Of a stretch of DNA of 20,778 nt, positions 15,105 to 20,778 are shown in pieces. Location of the stretch: positions 1 to 20,778 of the forward strand of contig DIRQ01000020.1 in NCBI GenBank assembly GCA_002424365.1. The letters are read 5' to 3'. This DNA is from Syntrophomonas sp. UBA5432 (GTDB lineage: Bacteria > Bacillota > Syntrophomonadia > Syntrophomonadales > Syntrophomonadaceae). The translations under genes and the position numbers were made by a program. The notes beneath the pieces were generated by a model. It did not search any database. It was given only the letters and a program-made list of their open reading frames with translations, and was not told the DNA's origin. The stretch's first letter is position 1. Every line of letters starts with the position of its first letter.

Positions 15105-15818
15105 ATGTTTAGCAGGCTTAAAGCGGAGATTCAAGTAGTATTTGAAAGAGACCCGGCTGCCCGCAGCATATGGGAGGTAATTTTCTGTTATCCTGGATTT
15201 CATGCTATTATTAATCATCGTATAGCTCATTTTTTCTATCGTAAAAGACAATATTTCCTAGCCCGTTTTATATCCCATATTAGCCGCTGGCTTACCGGTA
15301 TCGAAATCCACCCTGGGGCCATTATTGGCAATGGATTTTTTATTGACCATGGTAGCGGGATAGTTATTGGAGAAACTACAGAAATAGGGGATAATGTTAC
15401 TATATACCAGGGCGTTACCCTGGGCGGGACCGGCAAACAAAAAGGTAAACGCCACCCCACTATCGGGAACAATGTGGTTATAAGTGCCGGAGCCAAGGTT
15501 TTGGGAGCCATAAATATAGGCGATAACGTAAAGATTGGTGGCGGTTCGGTAGTGTTAAAAACTGTTCCTCCCTCCTGTACCGTAGTAGGAGTTCCGGGAA
15601 GAATAGTAGTTCGTAATGGAGCCCGGGTAACAGATGGAAAAATAGAAGTTGATTTGGAGCATCACCTTTTACCTGACCCCATAGCCGATACCCTGGCAGC
15701 TATGCAGGCCCGGATAGATGATTTGGAAAAAAGGCTGCAATCTTATGAGAAAGAGGTGCCTAATTATGCGAGTGTACAATACTCTGAGTGGCAGGAAAGA
15801 AGAGCTGGTAACGCTTGA
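15105..15818 (+). CDS. cysE: CysE, serine O-acetyltransferase
   Basis: 237 residues. A helical N-terminus is followed by a left-handed beta-helix of hexapeptide repeats (about 66-155: IHPGAIIGNGFFIDHGSGIV and onwards), with the catalytic D81-H82 pair and the CoA-side loop GTGKQKGKRHP (108-118). It makes O-acetylserine from serine and acetyl-CoA, the first step of cysteine synthesis. AGGAGGG precedes the ATG. It is the first gene after the cysteine T-box and overlaps cysS by 53 nt, so cysteine synthesis and cysteine charging are induced together. The last ~45 residues, beyond the beta-helix, are a charged helical tail. Confidence 0.96.
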   Translation: MFSRLKAEIQVVFERDPAARSIWEVIFCYPGFHAIINHRIAHFFYRKRQYFLARFISHISRWLTGIEIHPGAIIGNGFFIDHGSGIVIGETTEIGDNVTIYQGVTLGGTGKQKGKRHPTIGNNVVISAGAKVLGAINIGDNVKIGGGSVVLKTVPPSCTVVGVPGRIVVRNGARVTDGKIEVDLEHHLLPDPIADTLAAMQARIDDLEKRLQSYEKEVPNYASVQYSEWQERRAGNA

Positions 15819-17355
15819 GCCGCAGAAGGTAAAAATATACGCATGCGGTCCCACCACCTATAACTATATTCACCTGGGTAATGCTCGTCCCCTGGTGGTG
15901 TTTGATACCCTGCGCCGTTATTTGGCCTATCGTGGCTATGAGGTAACTTATGTACAGAATTTTACTGATGTTGACGATAAAATAATAAACCGCAGTCAGG
16001 AAGAAGGCGAAGAAGCACTCAAACTGGCAGAGCGTTATATAAACGAATACTTCAAAGATGCAGATGCTCTAAACATATTACGGGCAGATGTCCATCCCCG
16101 GGCTAGTCAGCATATAGAAGAAATAATAAATACTACTCAAAAGCTTATTGATAAGGGATTTGCCTATGAAGTTGAGGGTGATGTTTTCTACCGGGTAAAA
16201 GCTTTTAAGGATTATGGTAAACTATCAGGGCGTAGCGTAGAGGATATGTTATCAGGTGCCAGGGTAGAAGTCGATGAACGTAAAGAGGAAGCAGTTGATT
16301 TTGCTCTGTGGAAGGCGGCCAAACCGGGTGAACCTTTTTGGGATAGTCCCTGGGGACAAGGGCGACCAGGCTGGCATATTGAGTGTTCGGTAATGGCTAC
16401 TAAATACCTGGGAGATACTATAGACATTCATGGAGGAGGAAGCGATTTAATATTCCCCCACCATGAGAATGAAATAGCTCAAGCAGAGGCCCTTACAGGT
16501 AAACCTTTTGTTCAGTACTGGATGCATAATGGTTTTATTACCATTAATAGCGAGAAGATGTCCAAGTCTCTGGGCAACTTTTTCCTACTGCGGGAAGTGC
16601 TGGATAAGTTCCCGGCTGATGTAGTACGTTTTTATTTGATTGCTACCCATTATCGTAGTCCCCTGGATTTTGATGACGGTAAACTGGAGGAAGCTCGCAA
16701 GGCCCTGGGACGATTAAAAACTACTTTGATGTTGGCAAATGAATTTCAGCAGGATAAGCCATCGGTCGATGACCAGTTGGAGGAGGCTGAATTGCTGGAA
16801 AAGGTTAATAATCTCCAGCAAGAGTTTATTGCCGCTATGGATGATGATTTTAATACCGCCCGGGCTATAGGGCATTTATTTGAAATTTCTCATCTTATTA
16901 ACAGCTATCTGGGCTGGGCTCGCCGCGATAATGCTCAGGATCAGGCAGTAGTTACCAAAGTGGTTTCTATTTTTCAGGAACTGGGAGAAGTTCTGGGTAT
17001 ATTTATAGATCAGGAATCAGAACAAGGTGCTGAATTGGAAGAAGTGCTGCAGATACTAGCAGGGTTACGGCAGGAAGCTCGCCAGGAAAAGGATTACGCG
17101 CTGGCAGATGATATCCGTGATTTCCTGAGCAGCCTGGGTATTAATATTGAGGATACCCCTGCCGGTCCCCGATTTCGCTATAAATCAGCCCCCGAGTTAA
17201 AGCTTTTAATGGAAAAACTTATAGATTTAAGGGCCCATTTTAAATTTCAAAAACGCTATGAAAAAGCAGACTATATAAGGGATAGTCTGCAAAAAGCTGG
17301 TATTATAGTTGAAGATACCCGGGAAGGAGTCAGGTGGAAGATTGCTGAGGCATAA
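15766..17355 (+). CDS. cysS: Cysteinyl-tRNA synthetase with duplicated C-terminal module
   Basis: 529 residues, about 50 more than usual. Class I catalytic core: zinc cysteine C27 in YACGPT, HIGH-type HLGN (36-39), WHIECSVMA and HGGGSDLIFPHHENE (further zinc ligands), and KMSKSLGNF. The typical C-terminal module, LRQEARQEKDYALADDIRD through EDTPAGPRFRYK (431-473), is followed by a second copy, LRAHFKFQKRYEKADYIRD through EDTREGVRWKIA (485-527), 18 of 43 positions identical at a spacing of 54 residues. ATG 15766 is chosen because AAGAGGTG (15751-15758) precedes it and MRVYNTLSGRKEEL is the usual start; earlier in-frame codons lack homology. It lies in the T-box-controlled operon, overlaps cysE by 53 nt and meets mrnC without a gap. 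Confidence 0.96.
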   Translation: MRVYNTLSGRKEELVTLEPQKVKIYACGPTTYNYIHLGNARPLVVFDTLRRYLAYRGYEVTYVQNFTDVDDKIINRSQEEGEEALKLAERYINEYFKDADALNILRADVHPRASQHIEEIINTTQKLIDKGFAYEVEGDVFYRVKAFKDYGKLSGRSVEDMLSGARVEVDERKEEAVDFALWKAAKPGEPFWDSPWGQGRPGWHIECSVMATKYLGDTIDIHGGGSDLIFPHHENEIAQAEALTGKPFVQYWMHNGFITINSEKMSKSLGNFFLLREVLDKFPADVVRFYLIATHYRSPLDFDDGKLEEARKALGRLKTTLMLANEFQQDKPSVDDQLEEAELLEKVNNLQQEFIAAMDDDFNTARAIGHLFEISHLINSYLGWARRDNAQDQAVVTKVVSIFQELGEVLGIFIDQESEQGAELEEVLQILAGLRQEARQEKDYALADDIRDFLSSLGINIEDTPAGPRFRYKSAPELKLLMEKLIDLRAHFKFQKRYEKADYIRDSLQKAGIIVEDTREGVRWKIAEA

Positions 17356-17737
17356 TAAAGTAAATGAGAATATGCTACGGGAATACCCTGCGGTAGTGCT
17401 TGCTTATATTGGGGATGCTGTTTTTGAGCTGCTGGTAAGAACCCATATTGTTACTGCCGGTCCCAGGAAGGTTAGCGATATTCACCATGATACCGTGGAA
17501 CTAGTTAAGGCCCAAACCCAGGCCCAGCTTACCCGGCAGCTTTACCATGAATTAAGTGAAGCGGAACAAGATATTGTGCGCCGGGGCAGAAATGCCAAAA
17601 GCACACCTCCCCGACATGCCGACCCGGAGGACTACCAATTGAGTACAGGATTTGAAGCCCTCCTGGGCTATCTCTATCTTAAAGGTGATGAAGAACGACT
17701 CCTATACCTGGTAAACCAGGCACTATCGGAATTTTGA
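17342..17737 (+). CDS. mrnC: Mini-ribonuclease III
   Basis: 131 residues from the chosen start. It is an RNase III catalytic domain without the double-stranded RNA-binding domain: LAYIGDAVFELLVR (catalytic D25), RRGRNAKS (80-87) and STGFEALLGYLYL (E105). In Bacillus it matures 23S rRNA ends. The start is uncertain. TTG 17342 gives about 17 residues before AYIGDA, as in Bacillus, with AGGTGG or AAGGAG just upstream inside cysS; ATG 17372 gives a shorter N-terminus but has a poor ribosome-binding site. With the TTG start it overlaps the cysS end by 14 nt, so it is transcribed under the cysteine T-box. Confidence 0.9.
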   Translation: MLRHNKVNENMLREYPAVVLAYIGDAVFELLVRTHIVTAGPRKVSDIHHDTVELVKAQTQAQLTRQLYHELSEAEQDIVRRGRNAKSTPPRHADPEDYQLSTGFEALLGYLYLKGDEERLLYLVNQALSEF

Positions 17738-17854
17738 ATTGTGAATTTTTAATTTTGAATTACAATAGTTGCATCGGGTTAGTTTACTAGAGGAAAATTT
17801 ACCCTAGATTGTATACAGTGGCTTTTGAGCGAGGATGGTAGAGTTGGGGAAGGT

Positions 17855-17935
17855 ATCCTCACCCCTAACCCCTTACTCCTCACTCTAGACAACTGACCGA
17901 GTCTTAAAGGGGAAATTATTTACACGACAACTTAT
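17855..17935 (-). repeat. Dispersed repeat R1, copy 4 (inverted)
   Basis: On the minus strand this reads AAGTTGTCGTGTAAATA, then AGTTGTCTAGAGTGAGGAG and TAAGGGGTTAGGGGTGAGGA, the R1 order. It occupies the gap between mrnC and thyX (17738-17972). The rest of that gap is an AT-rich stretch beginning with two GAATT-type direct repeats (17733-17766); no promoter is convincing. Confidence 0.78.
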
Positions 17936-17972
17936 CTGCTTCTTATTTTATTAACTCTAAGGAGGGGTGGCT

Positions 17973-18662
17973 ATGATTATTCAAAAGCCTCGGGTACTTG
18001 TTCCCCAACAGGCTCTGCGGGAGGATATACTATTGCGGTTGGAACGCTATGCCCGGGTATGCTACAAATCGGAGGATAAGATGGCAGACCGGGGGAATCC
18101 CGATTTTCTTAAAAGCAAGCTTAAACTAGGCCATGAATCGATAATTGAACATGAAAAAGCGACAGTTATGTTTATTATCGACCGGGGCATATCCCATGAA
18201 ATAGTTAGGCACCGGATTGCCGCCTACAGCCAGGAATCCACCCGTTATTGCCGTTATAGCCAGGATAAATTTGGCAACGAAATTGCAGTAATTGAACCTT
18301 ACTTCTTTTTGGAGCATGGGGGTGCTTACCGTTACTGGGAAGAAGCCTGCCTGGCAGCAGAGAAGAATTACATGGCTTTACTGGAGGCAGGGTATTCAGC
18401 TCAAGAAGCGCGTTCAGTTCTGCCTAATTCATTAAAAACAGAGATAGTGGTTACATATAACATGAGGGAATGGCGGCACTTTTTCCGTTTGCGCTGTGAT
18501 GCTGCTGCCCATCCCCAGATGCGGCAGGTGGCTATACCGCTCTTGCTCTATTTCCAAAAGCAATTACCTAGCCTGTATAATGATATAAAATATGACCAAT
18601 CTTTCCCGGAGCAATACTATGCTGAAATCGTAATAACGGATGATATCTTTCATCCACTTTAA
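17973..18662 (+). CDS. thyX: ThyX, FAD-dependent thymidylate synthase
   Basis: 229 residues. The ThyX signature is present as RHRIAAYSQESTR (79-91), fitting the RHR...S.R pattern, and the second half contains LPNSLKTEIVVTYNMREWRHFFRLRCD. The enzyme makes dTMP from dUMP using methylene-tetrahydrofolate and FAD/NADPH, unlike ThyA. ATG 17973 is chosen because AAGGAGG (17959-17965) stands 7 nt upstream; the in-frame GTG at 17967 is too close to it. It stands alone between repeat-filled gaps. ThyX next to mrnC and rlmB is an arrangement I recall from other Clostridia. Confidence 0.96.
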   Translation: MIIQKPRVLVPQQALREDILLRLERYARVCYKSEDKMADRGNPDFLKSKLKLGHESIIEHEKATVMFIIDRGISHEIVRHRIAAYSQESTRYCRYSQDKFGNEIAVIEPYFFLEHGGAYRYWEEACLAAEKNYMALLEAGYSAQEARSVLPNSLKTEIVVTYNMREWRHFFRLRCDAAAHPQMRQVAIPLLLYFQKQLPSLYNDIKYDQSFPEQYYAEIVITDDIFHPL

Positions 18663-18682
18663 TTCGGGCATAAACACAGATA

Positions 18683-18806
18683 AAAGTTTTCTTGTAAATA
18701 AGCGGAATTTATAACTTTTAATTATGTAGAGTAAGGCGTGAGGAGTTAGGAGTTAGAAGTCGTGCGCGAAGCGCCCCTCATTCCTAACTCCTGACCCCTT
18801 TACCCT
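18683..18806 (+). repeat. Dispersed repeat R1, copy 5, with long fold-back
   Basis: The copy begins AAAGTTTTCTTGTAAATA, reaches TAGAGTAAGGCGTGAGGAG, and is then followed by an inverted arm. Arms 18728-18756 and 18777-18806 pair at about 24 of 29 positions; the loop holds a smaller GCGC-GAA-GCGC hairpin (18764-18774). It is the most symmetrical R1 copy and shows the full palindromic design. It sits in the gap between thyX and rlmB. Confidence 0.8.
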
Positions 18807-18876
18807 AAACAGCAATAGTAAAACAATTGCCATATTGTAATCTATGTAAACCATAAATAACGAGGGACTGAGCAAT

Positions 18877-18908
18877 ACCCTCACTCCTTACTCCTCACTC
18901 TAAACAAG
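18877..18908 (-). repeat. Dispersed repeat R1, copy 6 (partial, inverted)
   Basis: On the minus strand this reads TTGTTTAGAGTGAGGAGTAA and GGAGTGAGGGT, the R1 end only. The upstream AGTTTTCTTGTAAATA part is absent. It is 70 nt from copy 5 in the same gap; the rest of 18662-18990 shows no gene. Confidence 0.7.
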
Positions 18909-18990
18909 GACTACAAAACAGTTACCACATAAGAATCTAGAAAAAATAAATAGCGAGTACCTGAACAAAAACAAAGGGGTTAATATTTTT

Positions 18991-19734
18991 ATGAAAGAAA
19001 AATTAACCGGGGTAAATAGCGTGATGGAGGCTTTGAAGGGCCGACGCAAAATAGACAAAATATACATGCTGGAAAACCGCCAGGGTAAAAGAATGGAAGA
19101 ACTAATTTACCTGGCCCAAAAAAAGGGGGTTTATGTCCAGTATGCAGATAAGCCACGACTCGACCGCATGTCGCCCGGGGTCAACCACCAGGGGGTAATA
19201 GCCCTGGTTGAAAACTATAACTATGCGCAACTGGATGAAGTACTACAACTGGCCCGGGATCGGGGAGAGGACCCTTTTATTATTATTCTGGATGGACTGG
19301 AGGACCCGCAAAACCTGGGTTCTATCATAAGGACGGCTGAGTGTGCCGGAGTACATGGGATAGTAATTCCCCGTCATGGCTCAGCTGAAGTAAGCGAGGG
19401 TGTGGTGCGAGCTTCAGCTGGTGCAGTTGAACATATTCTGATAGTACAGGAAACCAACCTGGTGAACACTATAAAAAACCTAAAAAATATGGGGCTATGG
19501 GTAGCAGGCGCTGATATGGAAGCTAAAAAAGACTATTTCTCCATATCTTTCCCTGCACCACTTGCTCTGGTTATAGGTTCTGAAGGTAAAGGTATCAGGC
19601 GGCTGGTGAAAGAAAATTGTGATATCATGGTTAAGATACCAATGGCAGGTAAAATAAAATCACTTAACGCATCGGTTGCTGCCGCCCTGCTAATTTACGA
19701 GGTTTTACGCCAGAGAAAACAGGGTGGGGATTAA
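18991..19734 (+). CDS. rlmB: RlmB-type 23S rRNA 2'-O-methyltransferase (SpoU/TrmH family)
   Basis: 247 residues. A short N-terminal substrate-binding domain (about 1-75, GVNSVMEALKGR) is followed by a knotted SPOUT methyltransferase domain with the three SpoU motifs: DPQNLGSIIRTAE (105-117), VIGSEGKGI (194-202) and IPMAGKIKSLNASVAAAL (216-233). The family uses S-adenosylmethionine; RlmB modifies G2251 of 23S rRNA, but closely related paralogues methylate other sites, so target identity is inferred from locus position. AAAGGGGT (18973-18980) precedes the ATG by 10 nt. A yacP/rae1-type gene usually found between rlmB and sigH is not present here. Confidence 0.93.
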   Translation: MKEKLTGVNSVMEALKGRRKIDKIYMLENRQGKRMEELIYLAQKKGVYVQYADKPRLDRMSPGVNHQGVIALVENYNYAQLDEVLQLARDRGEDPFIIILDGLEDPQNLGSIIRTAECAGVHGIVIPRHGSAEVSEGVVRASAGAVEHILIVQETNLVNTIKNLKNMGLWVAGADMEAKKDYFSISFPAPLALVIGSEGKGIRRLVKENCDIMVKIPMAGKIKSLNASVAAALLIYEVLRQRKQGGD

Positions 19735-19813
19735 CAATGGAATAAGCGAAAGCTGTCAGGACGTATTAAGTATATTGACGATAATATAAGAGCTAATCTG
19801 GGAAGAATTCGCC

Positions 19814-19874
19814 TTGACCTACCGTAAAGGTCCTATACTATCGGCTTGACCTATAACAGGACTGTAAGTATAAT
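19814..19874 (+). promoter_or_regulatory. Promoter region of sigH, tandem -35-like repeat
   Basis: TTGACC (19846-19851), 17 nt, then TATAAT (19869-19874) is a near-consensus promoter about 65 nt upstream of the ATG. CTTGACCTA also occurs 32 nt earlier (19813-19821), where TACTAT (19836-19841) could serve as a weaker -10 at 16 nt. The duplicated spacing suggests two start points or a duplicated control element. Confidence 0.75.
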
Positions 19875-19940
19875 AAAAATGGGTATACAGTTCACATAAT
19901 TTCCGACTTTGATAATAACAAGATTTATGGAGGCGATTGA

Positions 19941-20594
19941 ATGTCTGGTTCTATCGCTACTGCTCAGAAATTATTTCTGGCTTATACTGAGATGACTGAT
20001 GAAGAAATCGTAGATTTGGCTCAGCAGGGAGATCAGTTTGCGATAGAGTTTTTGGTAGACAAATACAAAAACTTTGTCAGAGCCAAGGCAAGATCTTATT
20101 TCCTCATAGGAGCGGATAAAGAGGATATTATACAGGAAGGTATGATAGGCTTATTCAAAGCTATCCGCGATTATAGGATGGACAAGCTTACTTCATTTCG
20201 AGCCTTTGCTGAATTATGCATAACCCGGCAGATTATTACTGCTATTAAAACAGCAACTCGACAAAAGCATATTCCCCTTAATTCCTATGTTTCACTGAAT
20301 AAGCCCATTTATGATGAAGAGTCAGACCGTACTCTTATTGATATACTTTCGACCAATAAAATTACTAATCCAGAAGATATAATCATTAGTAGAGAAGAGT
20401 TTATTTTTATTGAAAAGAAAATGGGAGAAATACTAAGCTCGCTGGAGTGGAAGGTTCTTATGGCTTACCTGGAAGGTAAATCCTATCAGGAAATTGCCGC
20501 AGAATTGAAGAGGCATGTAAAATCTATTGATAATGCTCTGCAAAGAGTAAAGAGAAAATTAGAAAAATACTTGGATGATAGAGATGAAATGTAA
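19941..20594 (+). CDS. sigH: SigH, RNA polymerase sporulation/transition sigma factor
   Basis: 217 residues, sigma-70 family. Region 2 includes FLVDKYKNFVRAKARSYF (37-54) and the -10-recognition and core-binding stretch DIIQEGMIGLFKAIRDY (62-78). Region 4 has SSLEWKVLMAYLEGKSYQ and a helix-turn-helix EIAAELKRHVKSIDNALQR (184-202). It matches SigH (Spo0H), which drives early sporulation and stationary-phase genes, and the locus position after rlmB agrees. Whether this organism sporulates cannot be told from the window. GGAGGCG precedes the ATG. A weak hairpin, ACCTGC...GCAGGT (20600-20621), follows with a short T run. Confidence 0.95.
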   Translation: MSGSIATAQKLFLAYTEMTDEEIVDLAQQGDQFAIEFLVDKYKNFVRAKARSYFLIGADKEDIIQEGMIGLFKAIRDYRMDKLTSFRAFAELCITRQIITAIKTATRQKHIPLNSYVSLNKPIYDEESDRTLIDILSTNKITNPEDIIISREEFIFIEKKMGEILSSLEWKVLMAYLEGKSYQEIAAELKRHVKSIDNALQRVKRKLEKYLDDRDEM

Positions 20595-20599
20595 TAATA

Positions 20600-20628
20600 C
20601 CTGCCAACAATAAGCAGGTTTATCCTAT
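20600..20628 (+). terminator. Weak candidate terminator after sigH
   Basis: A 6-bp stem, ACCTGC with GCAGGT (loop CAACAATAA), is followed by TTTAT. The stem is short, so termination may be partial. Confidence 0.4.
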
Positions 20629-20690
20629 TCTGGCCGCTTTCCGGAGCCCTGGACTTAATCTATTGAAAAATTAAAACCATTGAGCAGCTA

Positions 20691-20719
20691 TTGACTTTGA
20701 ATTACCCAGAGTATAAAAT
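20691..20719 (+). promoter_or_regulatory. Promoter of tRNA-Thr
   Basis: TTGACT (20691-20696), 17 nt, then TAAAAT (20714-20719). The start point would be near 20726, a few bases before the tRNA 5' end. Confidence 0.7.
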
Positions 20720-20731
20720 ATTACTTGCTGA

Positions 20732-20778
20732 GCCGAGCTAGCTCAATTGGCAGAGCAGCTGATTTGTAATCAGCAGGT
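20732..20778 (+). tRNA. tRNA-Thr (anticodon TGT), 3' end beyond the window
   Basis: The 5' part is present: acceptor strand GCCGAGC, D arm AGCTCAATTGGCAGAGC, and anticodon stem GCTGA/TCAGC (20758-20762, 20770-20774) around the loop TTTGTAA. The anticodon TGT (20765-20767) reads threonine codons. The T arm and 3' end are cut by the window edge. Confidence 0.95.

Noticed and set aside
17309..17341. Longer start for mrnC (TTG 17309)
   Set aside because: Lies deep in cysS, has no ribosome-binding site and no homology; 17342 or 17372 fit better.
18683..18908. CRISPR-like repetition between thyX and rlmB
   Set aside because: Repeats are imperfect, inverted and unevenly spaced with no unique spacers; they belong to the R1 dispersed family.
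19735..19827. About 30 codons open in the rlmB frame after its stop
   Set aside because: No start codon with a ribosome-binding site, and RlmB homologues end at the stop seen; probably chance, though a remnant of a lost gene cannot be excluded.

Overview
This is a low-GC Gram-positive chromosome segment. The gene order ctsR-mcsA-mcsB-clpC / radA-disA / PIN-TRAM (yacL)-ispD-ispF / gltX / cysE-cysS-mrnC / rlmB / sigH is the conserved Firmicutes block also known from Bacillus and Clostridia. A thyX between mrnC and rlmB, a SigH-type sporulation sigma factor and the protein sequences point to an anaerobic clostridial lineage. Syntrophomonas-like is my best guess, from gene order and general resemblance only.

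Layout. Positions 1-2130 hold the 3' part of a large FtsA/PilM-like ATPase with a C-terminal series of 'VNG' beta-grasp-like repeats, closed by a terminator. Positions 2200-6900 are the CtsR-controlled stress operon: a CtsR box, then ctsR, mcsA, mcsB, clpC and a perfect-palindrome terminator. The operon encodes a repressor, the arginine kinase that marks and de-represses, its zinc-finger activator and the ClpC unfoldase. Positions 6950-9480 carry radA and disA (DNA repair and c-di-AMP damage checkpoint), ended by a bidirectional terminator shared with a convergent minus-strand small gene of unknown function (9494-9892) that has its own near-consensus promoter. Positions 10190-12605 hold yacL-ispD-ispF (PIN-TRAM membrane protein and two isoprenoid enzymes). 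Positions 12956-14437 hold gltX with an extended -10 promoter. Positions 14593-17737 hold a consensus promoter, a cysteine T-box leader and cysE-cysS-mrnC. thyX, rlmB and sigH follow as separately spaced genes. The window ends inside a tRNA-Thr(UGT).

The non-coding gaps are unusual. A dispersed repeat (called R1 here, six copies, both orientations) occupies gaps between 10.0 and 18.9 kb. A second repeat (R2) has inverted copies 45/47 identical on either side of gltX and the T-box. Repeat sequence appears to supply the last codons and stop of gltX.

The window is mostly housekeeping DNA and I see no defence island, prophage or complete new multi-gene system. The points most worth a second look are: an internal tandem duplication of the C-terminal module of cysteinyl-tRNA synthetase; the multi-repeat tail of the FtsA-like protein; a lysine in the heat-sensing glycine loop of CtsR; the convergent small gene beside disA with a MazG-like helix and cysteine pairs; and the intergenic repeat families.
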